A stretch of DNA of 64,000 nucleotides from the NCBI RefSeq assembly GCF_000517085.1, contig NZ_KI912107.1:2539980-2603979 (forward strand), in the 5' to 3' direction. This stretch comes from Saccharicrinis fermentans DSM 9555 = JCM 21142. GTDB lineage: Bacteria > Bacteroidota > Bacteroidia > Bacteroidales > Marinilabiliaceae. Position numbers and translations under genes: made by a program. Below the pieces are notes generated by a model that saw only the letters and a list, made by a program, of their open reading frames with translations, ran no database searches and was not told the DNA's origin. This document shows positions 37,032 through 46,858 of the stretch, piece after piece; the first letter of the stretch is position 1, and each line of letters starts with the position of its first letter.

Positions 37032-38378
37032 TTAAACGTACATTTGTTGCACTGCGCTCATAGCAGCTAACACAATAGGATAATTGCCCGGCCCGGCTGT
37101 AAGCATTGGCTGCGTGCCATATTGCATAATAGCCAATTCTGAAGCAGTCATATGCTTCTGTATGGCTAATCCTAGGATATTAATCATTTCACCGGTTGAC
37201 TGTCCTCCTATAATCTGTGCCCCTAAAACAACTCCGCTTCCTTTTGAAAAAATAAGTTTCACCTTTTGTTTGGAAGTCTCTGGCAGTTTAGCAGGATGAT
37301 GGTCAACGCCCTCATTTCGACCTACAACTATCTGAAAACCTTCGGCATTCGCTTGCTTTTCTGTTAATCCGGCCGCCCCCATTGAAATATCACCCAACGA
37401 GCTTGAAAAAATGGCAATACTGCCTTTTGTTTGCCTAATCACTCTTAAATTATACAGATTCATACCCGCAATTCTGGCTTCTGAAGCACCGGTAGAAGCA
37501 AGCATTAGCTTGGATTGTTTCCGTGTAAAAAAATCTCGATGCTCCACACAATCACCAACGGCATAGATATCTTTTATAGATGTTCTAAGGTATTCATCGG
37601 TGACAATACCACCATAAATTCCAATTTGAATTCCTCCTTCTTTTGCCAAAGAAACATTGGGCTGATATCCTATGGCCAGAATTACATTATCAGCCTTTAT
37701 AACCTCCCCACTCTGAAGTTGAACGCCTGATAACTTGCCCTCTTTTCCAAGTATTTTATCCACCATTGTATCGGTGCGTATGGTAACTCCATGCTTTGCT
37801 AACACATCTATGGCAGGACTTATCATATCATTATCAAAAGCCAAAGGTAAAATGGAATCCATGGCTTCAATCAAGGTAATGTTGGCCCCCAGTTTCACGA
37901 GTTCATCACTCATCTCCACACCAATAAATCCAGCACCAATGACAACAATCTCCTTTCCTTTATTCAATTTTGATTGAAGCGCTTGAATATATTCCAATTC
38001 CTTTCGAATTGTTACCACGCCTTCTAAATGGATCCCCTTAATAGGTGGTATAAATGGTGTTGAACCCGTTGCTATAATTAACTTATCATAACTTACAAAA
38101 CGATTACTTTTCAAATGCAAACGCTTTTGATTACTATCAATTGCACTTACCTCATCAATTAAAAAATCAATTCCCATATTTTTTGCAGGCTCAATACTTT
38201 TAATATTGTCTTCTACAGAATGCAGGGTCCCAAAAGTATATGGTATTCCACAAGGTATCAGTGACTGCTCTTCTTTTCTAATAACCAATACCGTCTTATC
38301 TTTATGAAGCATTTTTGCGGACGAGGCAGCTGCCCCTCCTGCTGGGTTTCCCCCAATTATAACAATGTCGTATTTCAT
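37032..38378 (-). CDS. CoA-disulfide reductase/NADH oxidase-like flavoprotein
   Basis: The 448-residue FAD enzyme has an N-terminal FAD fold (DIVIIGGNPAGGAAA), a single redox Cys at residue 43 (SLIPCGIPYTFG), a central NAD fold (EIVVIGAGFIGVEMSDEL) and the second FAD contact (DIYAVGDCVE). The lone Cys43 is that of CoA-disulfide reductases and NADH peroxidases. I start at 38378. The frame runs 28 codons further up, but that part is the dispersed repeat. It is divergent from a Crp/Fnr regulator about 400 bp away. Confidence 0.88.
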   Translation of the reverse strand: MKYDIVIIGGNPAGGAAASSAKMLHKDKTVLVIRKEEQSLIPCGIPYTFGTLHSVEDNIKSIEPAKNMGIDFLIDEVSAIDSNQKRLHLKSNRFVSYDKLIIATGSTPFIPPIKGIHLEGVVTIRKELEYIQALQSKLNKGKEIVVIGAGFIGVEMSDELVKLGANITLIEAMDSILPLAFDNDMISPAIDVLAKHGVTIRTDTMVDKILGKEGKLSGVQLQSGEVIKADNVILAIGYQPNVSLAKEGGIQIGIYGGIVTDEYLRTSIKDIYAVGDCVEHRDFFTRKQSKLMLASTGASEARIAGMNLYNLRVIRQTKGSIAIFSSSLGDISMGAAGLTEKQANAEGFQIVVGRNEGVDHHPAKLPETSKQKVKLIFSKGSGVVLGAQIIGGQSTGEMINILGLAIQKHMTASELAIMQYGTQPMLTAGPGNYPIVLAAMSAVQQMYV

Positions 38379-38460
38379 ATACTCTAATTTAATTACAATG
38401 GCTCTATGGAGATCCTCTGAATTAATCATTCTCCTGTGTGTAAATCCATTCCCATGGGTC
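38376..38460 (-). repeat. Dispersed 85-bp module, copy D (ends on a start codon)
   Basis: On the minus strand it runs from GACCCATGGG through ACACACAGGAGAATGATTAA and GGATCTCCATAGAGCC to GTATATGAA. The last ATG starts the flavoprotein gene. An 18-bp stretch (ACACACAGGAGAATGATT) is identical to copy C at 41100-41183. The head ATG opens a nine-codon frame, MGMDLHTGE, then TGA. Confidence 0.65.
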
Positions 38461-38711
38461 ATTTCATCCCATGTATTTATATATTTCGCAAATAGTGCGT
38501 ACTACCAAGCATTGATATCTGATCGCCATATCGTTTCAGGACATCTGCCTTTTGGGATATACAATCAAACATGCTGTTAATATTGTTCCATCACCGACAG
38601 GGCAAAAATAGAGCCTTAAGATGCTCAGCACAAGAAAGTATAACGGTAGTATTTTGCAAAAAAGATTGAAATATGATAATTATTTTATTACGGAATAGTA
38701 ATCTTTAAAAT

Positions 38712-38745
38712 TTGGCCAATACAAAGTTGCTTTGTTGTACCTTTG
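38712..38745 (+). promoter_or_regulatory. Bacteroidota promoter for the Crp/Fnr gene
   Basis: TACCTTTG (38738-38745) matches TAnnTTTG. A TTG lies at 38712-38714, 23 bases before it. The box is 29 bases ahead of the TTG start codon at 38775. Confidence 0.6.
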
Positions 38746-38774
38746 TATATAATTTACCATAAAGTTGTATCACT

Positions 38775-39467
38775 TTGGAAAAACATAATCAAAACAATAC
38801 AGTCGACCTAGAAAACACATCTGCATGTTTCCAATCTTTAGAAGCAGAAGATTTGCAAATTATCAATAAAAATAAAACCCAATTATCTTTTTTCAAAGAT
38901 GAAACAATATTCAAACAAGGAGCATTTGCTACCCATGTACTGTTTGTAAATAAAGGTTTGGTTCGAATTTATCTTCAAACAGACACGAACAAACAAGTAA
39001 ATATTCGTTTGGCTAAACAAGGTGATTTTCTGGCATTTTCATCAGTCTTTGGAAAAAACACATATTTATATTCTGCCATTTCTCTTAAAGATTCAACCAT
39101 ATGTATGATTGACAAAGAAGCTTTAAAGAAATTATTAATAAAGAATCCGGGATTTGCCATGCAGATTAATTCCAAAAATTGCCATAACGAAGATCGCTAC
39201 CTCAACATCATCCATAATATTTCCCACAAACAAATGAGAGGTAAATTAGCTTCCGCTTTAATATATCTATCTTCCAACGAATTCAAGGATGAAAATGTTT
39301 TTGAATACTTAACGCGCCAGAACATTGCAGACTTCGCTTCCATCAGTGTTGAAAGTGCAGTGAAGTTCATCAAAGAGTTTGAAAAAGAAGGCATGTTAAA
39401 ATTGGAAGGAAAAAACATTCAAATAACGAACATCAACAAATTACAAAACATTGAATTAAGAGGCTAA
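38775..39467 (+). CDS. Crp/Fnr-family transcription regulator
   Basis: The 230-residue protein has an N-terminal cyclic-nucleotide-like beta-barrel (FFKDETIFKQGAFATHVLFV, KQGDFLAFSSVFG) and a C-terminal winged helix (LTRQNIADFASISVESAVKFI). It has no FNR-type Cys cluster at the N-terminus. TTG at 38775 is the only possible start, because an in-frame TAA lies 13 bases upstream. Its position opposite the disulfide-reductase/DUF1847 pair suggests it controls that pair, perhaps in response to redox or metal stress. Confidence 0.85.
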   Translation: MEKHNQNNTVDLENTSACFQSLEAEDLQIINKNKTQLSFFKDETIFKQGAFATHVLFVNKGLVRIYLQTDTNKQVNIRLAKQGDFLAFSSVFGKNTYLYSAISLKDSTICMIDKEALKKLLIKNPGFAMQINSKNCHNEDRYLNIIHNISHKQMRGKLASALIYLSSNEFKDENVFEYLTRQNIADFASISVESAVKFIKEFEKEGMLKLEGKNIQITNINKLQNIELRG

Positions 39468-39621
39468 GAAGCAACTCCTTTCACAAAAATAATAGCTTAA
39501 AAATCATTAAGAAGAAGCAGTGCACCACAAAGATAAACTGAAACTAATTAACTAATAAATTAGCAACCAATACCTTCATTAATAAAAGAAGTCTGGAATG
39601 CCCCATGAAGATATATAGCTT

Positions 39622-41040
39622 TTAATGGGAAACGATGGGAATAATCTTCAATATTTTACCTGGATTTTCAATCGCCACATAAATATAGCCATCGGGGCTC
39701 ATTTCTACATTTCGCACACGGCCAACTCCTTCCAGCAGTTTTTCCTGCTTCACTACTTGTTTACCATGTAACACAACTCGATGTAAATACTCAAAACGAA
39801 GGGAACCTGTTAATATATTATTTTTCCAATTGGGATAACGATCCCCTTTCACAAAGGTCATACCACAGGGAGCAATGGAAGGAACCCAATACAACAGGGG
39901 CTGTTCCATACCTACCGTGGCTGTATCCTTGGTAAAAGTCGTTCCATTATAATTGATACCAAACGAAATCACCGGCCATCCGTAATTCTTGGCCGCTTCA
40001 ATAATATTTATCTCATCACCTCCTTTGGGGCCGTGTTCATCTGACCACATTTCTCCGGTTACAGGATGCATGCACACACCTTGCGGATTACGATGACCAT
40101 AAGAATAAATAGAAGGCATAGCGCCTTTCTTACCAACAAAAGGATTTTCTGGAGGTATACTCCCGTCATCATTTATACGATGAATCTTTCCACAATGATT
40201 ATCCAGCGATTGGGGATTACGATCCCGGTTGCCACGATCGCCCACCGAAATGTACAAATAGCCCTCTCTATCAAATTCCAACTTACTACCATAGTGATGG
40301 CGCTTATTGGTCTCAGGCATGGCTTTGAAAATACGTTGTTTATCAACCAATGCATTCCCCTTCAGCCGAGCCCGCATCACTGCAGTGTTGGCCAGGTTAT
40401 TGTTTTGCTCATTGGGTGAGGAGTATGAAAAATACAACCAACCATTTTTTGCATAGTCGGGATGAAGTTCAATATCTAGTAAGCCCCCTTGTCCTTCTGC
40501 TATAATAGGAGGCAAACCTGTTATTTGCTGCAATTTACCATGAGTGGTAAAACGTAATAATTCTCCTTTTCTTTCGGTGATCAACAAATCGCCATTGGGC
40601 AAAAACTCAAGTCCCCAAGGAACATCTAATCCATCCACAACAGTATCCACCCTGAACTTCATATCTTCACTTTGCTCCACTCCCTCCTCATGCACCGTAA
40701 TAAGGTCAGTATTTACTAGAGGCTTCATATCCATTTTTAAGATATAATCAACTAGGTCATATATAGTTGTATCTGTCAATCCTTCAGCAAAGGCAGGCAT
40801 TCCATAGGCTACTCGTCCATATTTTATACTTTTAAAAAGCTCGTCTCTTCCCTTCCCCCAAAGCCATGTTCGCTCAACAAAAGAAGATTTACCATCATTA
40901 TGACATCCCAAACAAAAGTTTTGAAAATGAGACTCGGCATTGGTGCCTGACTGAAAACCACGCTTAGTATCATTCTGGGTTTGGCAGGACACCCACAAAT
41001 GAAAAGCAACCACCATAACAAAAAGAAATATATGCTTCAT
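39622..41040 (-). CDS. PQQ-type sugar dehydrogenase fused to cytochrome c, lipoprotein
   Basis: The 472-residue protein has a lipoprotein signal (FHLWVSC), a small cytochrome c domain (CLGCH near residue 45, with Met ligand candidate YGMPAF) and a C-terminal six-blade propeller of the soluble aldose dehydrogenase family (PWGLEFLPNGDLLITERKG, HHYGSKLEFD, WSDEHGPKGGDEIN, YGWPVISFG). It should oxidise sugars in the periplasm and pass electrons to its own haem. The natural sugar is unknown. Confidence 0.88.
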   Translation of the reverse strand: MKHIFLFVMVVAFHLWVSCQTQNDTKRGFQSGTNAESHFQNFCLGCHNDGKSSFVERTWLWGKGRDELFKSIKYGRVAYGMPAFAEGLTDTTIYDLVDYILKMDMKPLVNTDLITVHEEGVEQSEDMKFRVDTVVDGLDVPWGLEFLPNGDLLITERKGELLRFTTHGKLQQITGLPPIIAEGQGGLLDIELHPDYAKNGWLYFSYSSPNEQNNNLANTAVMRARLKGNALVDKQRIFKAMPETNKRHHYGSKLEFDREGYLYISVGDRGNRDRNPQSLDNHCGKIHRINDDGSIPPENPFVGKKGAMPSIYSYGHRNPQGVCMHPVTGEMWSDEHGPKGGDEINIIEAAKNYGWPVISFGINYNGTTFTKDTATVGMEQPLLYWVPSIAPCGMTFVKGDRYPNWKNNILTGSLRFEYLHRVVLHGKQVVKQEKLLEGVGRVRNVEMSPDGYIYVAIENPGKILKIIPIVSH

Positions 41041-41099
41041 ATTTACGAATACTATTTACTCAATAAAACGATCTCATCATGCCTGTTGGGGGTATAAAA

Positions 41100-41183
41100 C
41101 ACCCTCACAAATTCTGCTTCCGCCATGGCTTTAAGCCACAAATTTAAATCATTCTCCTGTGTGTTCCATTATTCTCATGACTC
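41100..41183 (-). repeat. Dispersed 84-bp module, copy C (no gene at its end)
   Basis: On the minus strand it runs from GAGTCATGAG through ACACACAGGAGAATGATT to a tail of GCCATGGCGGAAGCAGAATT that ends GTG where other copies have ATG. The head ATG opens MRIMEHTGE, then TGA, closely parallel to copy D. An internal ATG (41126) opens a 24-codon frame (MAEAEFVRVF...) that stops at 41052, before the sugar dehydrogenase start. Confidence 0.6.
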
Positions 41184-41185
41184 GC

Positions 41186-41260
41186 CTCTATTCACCATAG
41201 CGATGCCATGCCTCTTTATACAAGTACTTGACTGTTTGCACTTTTAATCCTCACAACGAA
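41186..41260 (-). repeat. Second dispersed module (about 75 bp), copy next to C
   Basis: On the minus strand GAGGATTAAAAGTGCAAAC, then TACTTGTATAAAGAGGCATG and CGCTATGGTGAAT, aligns with the stretch at 47751-47822 on the plus strand. It leads directly into copy C of the 85-bp module, so the two modules can form one longer element. The rest of the gap to 41410 holds nothing I can name. Confidence 0.55.
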
Positions 41261-41410
41261 GTTCTAGTACATCATTAAAGCCTAAAAGATATAACACACA
41301 AAAACACGAATTGTTTGTAAACACAACAAGAACCATATTTGGATATTATAAATATCACTCTTGTCATGATGTAGATACTCATACACCAATATGAAACCAA
41401 CGAAACAGTT

Positions 41411-42826
41411 TTACTTTATTTCTACGAAACTAGTCTCCATATTCTTGCCTGCATAAGGCGCCAATTCAACGGTAAAATGTCTTAATATAGGAGCTTCATT
41501 TACAATTCGATAACCAGATTTAATCTTTTTCCTCCTATCATACACATTTTTAAGAGCTACTGCGATCACATCCATATGATTATTGGTATATACCCTGCGG
41601 GGAATGGCCAAACGTAAGAGCTCCAGTTTTGGATATCTATTTTCGTGCGTAACAGGATCTCGGTCTGCCAATAGTGTTCCTATCTCCACACCTCTCACCC
41701 CGGCTTCTTTATATAACTCTACAGCTAAGGTTTGTGCTACAAATTGATCCACTGGTATTTGCGGCAAAAATCGTCTAGCATCCACAAATATGGCATGACC
41801 TCCAAATGGCTCCTGTACAGGCACACCAAACTCTTTTAGTCGTTGACCTAAATAGGCCACCTGTTTAATGCGGGTCTCCAGGTAGTCAAATTCAGTTCCC
41901 TCATCAAGCCCCTGAGCCAAAGCATTCATATCACGCCCCGACATGCCACCATAGGTAATGTATCCTTCGTAAATAATATTAAACTGTGCAGCTTTTTTGA
42001 ACAGTTCTTCCTCCCGTAAAGCAATAAATCCACCCATATTCACAATAGCATCCTTCTTACTGCTCATAGTCATTCCATCAGCATAGGTAAACATCTCTGC
42101 TACAATCTCTTTGATGGTTCTATGGACATATCCCTTCTCACGGGTTTTAATAAAATAAGCATTCTCTGCAAAGCGAGCCGAATCAAAAAGCACTCGAACA
42201 CCATACTTTTTACTTAATTCATAAACATCACGTAAGTTTTGCATAGATACAGGTTGTCCTCCTGAAGAATTACAGGTAACCGTAACAATAACGCATGGTA
42301 TTTGCTCCGCAGGATATTTCAGGTAAATTGACTCCAGCTTATTTAAGTCCACATTGCCTTTAAAAGGATGCTGAAGTGTAGTATCAAATGCTTCGTCAAT
42401 GGAACAATCAACAGCCCTTGCTTTGCGAAACTCAATGTGCCCCTTTGTGGTATCAAAATGAGTATTTCCTGGTATGATGTCACCTTCTGAGATAAGCGCA
42501 GAAAACAAAACATTTTCGGCAGCGCGTCCTTGATGTGTGGGTAAAAAATAATCAAACCCCAATATATTTTTTATGGCCTGTTTCATATTATAATAAGAAG
42601 TAGCACCAGCATAACTCTCATCGCCCAACATCATACAAGCCCACTGACGGTCGCTCATGGCTCCCGTTCCACTATCAGTTAACAAGTCAATAAAAACCTG
42701 ATTGCTCTTCAAATTAAACAGATTATAAGCTGCGTTTTTAATCCAACGTTCCCTTTCTTCTCTGGTACTTTTTCGGATGGGTTCAACCATCTTTATTTTA
42801 TAAGATTCTGAAAAAGGTAATTCCAT
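41411..42826 (-). CDS. tnaA: Tryptophanase
   Basis: The 471-residue PLP enzyme splits tryptophan to indole, pyruvate and ammonia. The PLP lysine lies in TMSSKKDAIVNMGG. Tryptophanase was chosen over tyrosine phenol-lyase because the specificity loop reads GVEIGTLLADRD (phenol-lyases have Met-Glu-Arg there) and the C-terminus has LRHFT with His, where phenol-lyases have Phe. No TnaC-like leader peptide or tnaB permease is seen nearby. Confidence 0.93.
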   Translation of the reverse strand: MELPFSESYKIKMVEPIRKSTREERERWIKNAAYNLFNLKSNQVFIDLLTDSGTGAMSDRQWACMMLGDESYAGATSYYNMKQAIKNILGFDYFLPTHQGRAAENVLFSALISEGDIIPGNTHFDTTKGHIEFRKARAVDCSIDEAFDTTLQHPFKGNVDLNKLESIYLKYPAEQIPCVIVTVTCNSSGGQPVSMQNLRDVYELSKKYGVRVLFDSARFAENAYFIKTREKGYVHRTIKEIVAEMFTYADGMTMSSKKDAIVNMGGFIALREEELFKKAAQFNIIYEGYITYGGMSGRDMNALAQGLDEGTEFDYLETRIKQVAYLGQRLKEFGVPVQEPFGGHAIFVDARRFLPQIPVDQFVAQTLAVELYKEAGVRGVEIGTLLADRDPVTHENRYPKLELLRLAIPRRVYTNNHMDVIAVALKNVYDRRKKIKSGYRIVNEAPILRHFTVELAPYAGKNMETSFVEIK

Positions 42827-43628
42827 GACTAATTTTATTTATGATGAAAAAAAATGGTATTTAGCCTTTGCAAGAAAACTCCAAATACTGCGTTATTCTC
42901 ATTTTTGAAACAGTCATTTACAATCAGTAAACTCCTTGGTTTCAAAAATATCGAAAGCCTTGTCTTTGAAGCTTTTTTATCAAAGACAAAAAAAAACAGT
43001 TGTTTTCTTGCAGCCACTATTTATGAGCCACAGCAATATCTATTGCGTAACATATGCCGAAAACATGATTGTGAACCGTGAAAAGACTTGGTACGGGTGA
43101 CTCCTAATTTTTAACCTTTAGTGACCTGGAATTCGTCTCGTCGTTTAACATTTAGGAACAAACGAAAGGATAGAAATGATATGAGATCGAGATTCTTATG
43201 CATACTCAAAGTAAAAGCAATAGTCCAAATTTAAAAAATTTAACCATAAACTACACCTATTATTTGTCATGTTACTATGCTCATTGTAATAATTCATAAA
43301 AATCTCGTCTACACAAAATATACATTCATCAACAAAACTAATTCACTAACATATTCCACAAAAATATCATCAATATAACAAAACTATTTTTATAAGCCAT
43401 TTAAACAGGTGGTTCCAAACTCACCAAACTACTCTACATAAACAACATACAACAATAAACACATCATCTATTCTTTACAAAACATCATGAATCATAACAC
43501 CCTACTTCCATATCTCACTTCTTTCACTCCCTCAAAAACACACATGTTTACTGCAACCTTCGTTTCATTTATTCGAATACAATGTTCAAATACCTAACAA
43601 AATTCGTATAAAACTTACTCAAAGAACT
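42827..43628. other. 802-bp non-coding stretch
   Basis: No convincing gene lies here. A perfect 10-bp hairpin (TTGTCTTTGA against TCAAAGACAA, 42960-42989) has an A-run, not a T-run, on its plus-strand side. From 43090 on the sequence is very AT-rich, with many short A and T tracts, and leads into the YfiR-like gene. It could hold that operon's regulatory region, but no TAnnTTTG box stands out. Confidence 0.5.
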
Positions 43629-44135
43629 ATGAAGAGAAGACAGTTGATGGTAGGAATAATGATGATAATGTCACTAACCATCCATGGTCAACAGTCCATG
43701 TTTAAGGCACTGTTTATGTTTAACTTTGCTAAATACATCGTATGGCCAGACCAGGCAAAGCAAAACGAGTTTATTATCGGTGTATCCGGAAACGATGCCA
43801 TTATTTCGGAATTGAACAAACTAGCAGCAATCAGAAAAATTAATGGCAAGCCCATTGTAATCAAAAAGGTGAAATCACCATCCGAAGCTCCCAATGCAAA
43901 TATGTATTACATTCCCGCCTCTAACTCAGGAAAATTATCTGAGGTTACGACTTATTTCGCGGGTAAGCCTACGCTAATTATTACCAACAAAGATAACTTA
44001 TGTAAAAAAGGTGCTTGCATCAACTACGTCAACCGTAATGGCAAGCTGAAATATGAAGTAAACCAAGCCAACATCAAATCACACCAACTGAATGTAGATC
44101 CTAAACTTATCGCGCTCGGTATCGAAATAAAATAA
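43629..44135 (+). CDS. YfiR/HmsC-like periplasmic protein (DUF4154)
   Basis: The 168-residue protein has a signal peptide (VGIMMIMSLTIHG) and the DUF4154 pattern: FMFNFAKYIVWP, FIIGVSGNDAI, then CINYVNRNGKLKYEVNQ and LNVDPKLIALG at the end. YfiR in Pseudomonas is a periplasmic repressor of a diguanylate cyclase. In Bacteroidota, relatives sit next to TonB receptors or sensor kinases with no proven role. It is followed after 11 bp by a TonB-dependent receptor gene, so the two are probably one operon. Confidence 0.82.
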   Translation: MKRRQLMVGIMMIMSLTIHGQQSMFKALFMFNFAKYIVWPDQAKQNEFIIGVSGNDAIISELNKLAAIRKINGKPIVIKKVKSPSEAPNANMYYIPASNSGKLSEVTTYFAGKPTLIITNKDNLCKKGACINYVNRNGKLKYEVNQANIKSHQLNVDPKLIALGIEIK

Positions 44136-44146
44136 ATTAAACACAC

Positions 44147-46618
44147 ATGTTACTACGAAAATATATATCACTCATTTTATGGATGGCCGTTACCATCTCC
44201 GTATATGCACAAGAAAACAAAATAGACATCCATAGTATTAGCCGAGAACAAGTACTAGAGATGAAAATAGAGGAACTAGCGCTATACGATTTAGACGAAC
44301 TTTCCCAATTAATGGATATAGTCGGAGCCTCCAGTCTGGATGAATTATATGACTTACTATTAAACAAAGAGGTTACCTCTGCTTCTAAAACAGAAGAAAA
44401 TCTATTTGATTCACCCTTATCTACCACTGTTTTAAGTCACGACCAAATAATTGCATCCGGAGCCACCTGTATTGAAGAAGCGCTGCGCCTGGTTCCTGGA
44501 GTTATCGTTCGAGAAAAAACCAATGGTAACTACGACGTTCACATTCGAGGTAACGACAACCTTCCTTCTAAAAACATGCTATTATATTCTGAAAATATGA
44601 ATACCTTGGTTATGATAAATGGCCGCCCGGTATTTAATTATTCACATGGCGGTACAATATGGGAGACTCTACCAATAGGCTTTGAAGATATAGATCGAAT
44701 AGAGGTTATACGCGGCCCTTCCAGTGCTTTATATGGTCCTAATGCTGTTTCTGGTGTCATCAATATTATCACACAAATGATAACTTCTGAAACACCGCTT
44801 ATTTCAGGCAACTTTCAAGGTGGCTCTTTAAGCTCATACATTGGTGATATAGCCTTTAGAAAAAAAATAAACAAAAAATGGAGTATAGGAGTCACTGGCA
44901 ATTACGAAATACGCAAACGAGAAAGAGACGATTTATTTATATATAACGGAGAAGATGATAACGGAAATCTTTTATATACTTTAGATGGTAAACCCACCGG
45001 ATCCGGCTACTATACCAAAGATGAAATCAGTAAAATGTATAAAGGGCAATACCAACTATGGGCTCCTTATATGGTGGGCAAGCAAACCTACGACATAAAC
45101 ACCTCATTTCCTAACCCTCAACAATCAAAAGAACGCATTGGGGTAAATGGATATCTGCATTATGCACCAAATAAATACACAACAATACAGCTTTCTGCAG
45201 GCTCACAAGAGTCAGAAGCATTGTCCTCAACAATGGGCGATGTACCTACACCCTACTCCACAAAAAAAGCAGCTACCCAATACATAAATTTACATACTAC
45301 TGTAAAAAACTTTTCATTACAAGCCAATTTCAACACCGGAACCATAGATTACATGACTGGAAATGAAGGATTTGAACTTGACAACAAACAATACAATATT
45401 CAAGCTGAATACAATTTTAAAATAGGCGGTTTAGATATACGTCCTGGCGTAAGCTATCAAGCCATGACCTATGATGATTCTCCGCATATTTCAGAAAATG
45501 GAAAAGGTTATTTAAATGGGGAAAGCACCATCGATATTCTAGCTGGCAGTATGCGACTCGATTACAAACCAACTGACAAATTACGTTTTGTTTCCGCCTT
45601 GCGTGCCGAAAAATATAACCACCCTGACGATATTTATGCTTCTTGGCAATTTGTAGCTTCCTACAAAATAAACGATCACAACCTATTAAGAGCTGTATAT
45701 TCAAGGGCAAACCAGTCGTCATTTATCGTAAACACCTATTCAAACTACACATGGAATATAGTCAATCGCCCTTATCCCCGGGTGATGCAATTTGGAGGAG
45801 AAATCAATGATTATGACCTTAAAACCATGGATATGTTTGAATTGGGTTACAGACTAAGGCCTGTAAAAAACATATTGTTGGATTTCGAGGCCTTTTATCA
45901 TGTATCAAAAGACTTCGGTGCCTTAGCACCCGATTACACCGACTACGTCGTATATAATCCTTTGCAGGCTATCATGGGGCAAGAAGCCATAGGACGTCCC
46001 GATTCAGTACATATTCAATACCAAAACTATGATCTAAAATCGAAGCAGCTAGGACTCAGTATAAATATGGATTGGGTAATTAATGAGAAATTAGTAGTAA
46101 ATGCTAACTTAACACTTCAACAAACCCACCTTGACCATTATCAGCCTGCCAGCAGAGACGATATTATTTTACATCAAGCCACGGTAGCTGGAGCTAAGGT
46201 ACAAACTGCACTGGAAGAAATTGGTAGTCAACTATTGTCAGGAGAAATCACACCAGAACAGGTTCCAACCTTTGTGAAAGCATCTTCTACCTCATTACCT
46301 GAAAATAACATCAATAATTATCAGTACAAGGGCACTCCTTCGTATTTTGGTGGATTTTCAATTACATATCGCCCCACTAAAAAAATAGAATTTTTTCCTC
46401 AGGCATATTTTTATGGTAAACAAACGTTCGAAAACCAATACTATGCCGAAGAAATTGATGGTAAAATATTACTAAACCTAAAAGCGTCTTACAAAACCTC
46501 AAATCATTTAACTCTCTATATAAATGGAAAAAATTTATTAAGCCAACAATCAAGAGAATTTGCCTTTATGGACCAAATACCTGTGATGATTTTAGCAGGG
46601 ATTCAGTTCAAATTGTAA
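44147..46618 (+). CDS. TonB-dependent outer-membrane receptor paired with YfiR
   Basis: The 823-residue receptor has a signal peptide and then an acidic linker (ELALYDLDELSQLMDIVGAS) of unusual content. A plug (about 85-210: STTVLSHDQIIASGATCIEE, LVMINGRPVF, IEVIRGPSSALYGPNAVSG) precedes a barrel ending IPVMILAGIQFKL. There is no SusD partner and no carboxypeptidase-like domain, so it is a siderophore/colicin-type receptor. Its tight link with the YfiR-like gene suggests the pair shares a signal or ligand. Confidence 0.88.
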   Translation: MLLRKYISLILWMAVTISVYAQENKIDIHSISREQVLEMKIEELALYDLDELSQLMDIVGASSLDELYDLLLNKEVTSASKTEENLFDSPLSTTVLSHDQIIASGATCIEEALRLVPGVIVREKTNGNYDVHIRGNDNLPSKNMLLYSENMNTLVMINGRPVFNYSHGGTIWETLPIGFEDIDRIEVIRGPSSALYGPNAVSGVINIITQMITSETPLISGNFQGGSLSSYIGDIAFRKKINKKWSIGVTGNYEIRKRERDDLFIYNGEDDNGNLLYTLDGKPTGSGYYTKDEISKMYKGQYQLWAPYMVGKQTYDINTSFPNPQQSKERIGVNGYLHYAPNKYTTIQLSAGSQESEALSSTMGDVPTPYSTKKAATQYINLHTTVKNFSLQANFNTGTIDYMTGNEGFELDNKQYNIQAEYNFKIGGLDIRPGVSYQAMTYDDSPHISENGKGYLNGESTIDILAGSMRLDYKPTDKLRFVSALRAEKYNHPDDIYASWQFVASYKINDHNLLRAVYSRANQSSFIVNTYSNYTWNIVNRPYPRVMQFGGEINDYDLKTMDMFELGYRLRPVKNILLDFEAFYHVSKDFGALAPDYTDYVVYNPLQAIMGQEAIGRPDSVHIQYQNYDLKSKQLGLSINMDWVINEKLVVNANLTLQQTHLDHYQPASRDDIILHQATVAGAKVQTALEEIGSQLLSGEITPEQVPTFVKASSTSLPENNINNYQYKGTPSYFGGFSITYRPTKKIEFFPQAYFYGKQTFENQYYAEEIDGKILLNLKASYKTSNHLTLYINGKNLLSQQSREFAFMDQIPVMILAGIQFKL

Positions 46619-46637
46619 CCTGAATGACGTATAAGAA

Positions 46638-46698
46638 CCTCGTCATGAGGATCAAAAGTGACTACAAGCCAGAACTTGCTGGCATGAAGCATAACACC
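46638..46698 (+). repeat. Second dispersed module, copy A
   Basis: CGTCATGAGGATCAAAAGTG, then CAGAACTTGCTGGCATGAAG and CATAACACC, aligns with 47751-47810 at roughly three bases in four. It follows the TonB receptor stop. From its ATG a 38-codon frame (MRIKSDYKPE...) is open. The rest of the gap up to 47133 holds one terminator and the possible repeat at 47066. Confidence 0.5.
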
Positions 46699-46823
46699 TC
46701 TTTATTAAATTGGAACACGTTAGTCCACAACTTGATGGGCAGCCATTTTAATGCGTAATATATTTTTTAATAACTCTTGGAGTTTTAAAGAAAAAAAAAC
46801 ATCTACATAATTTTACTCCACAA

Positions 46824-46858
46824 GGGCTGTCTCTAGACTAAAGAGGCAGCCTTTATGC
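46824..46858 (+). terminator. Terminator-like hairpin after the YfiR/TonB receptor operon
   Basis: GGCTGTCTCT pairs with AGAGGCAGCC (one wobble) around a 7-nt loop and is followed by a short T-run. It lies about 200 bases past the receptor stop. Confidence 0.65.

Noticed and set aside
41318-41327. TAAACACAAC, similar to the motifs upstream of the fasciclin gene
   Set aside because: A single 10-base match in AT-rich DNA about 280 bp upstream of the nearest start. No second copy nearby.
42960-42989. Perfect hairpin as a terminator of tnaA or another gene
   Set aside because: It lies upstream of tnaA, not after it, and has no T-run on either strand's 3' side.
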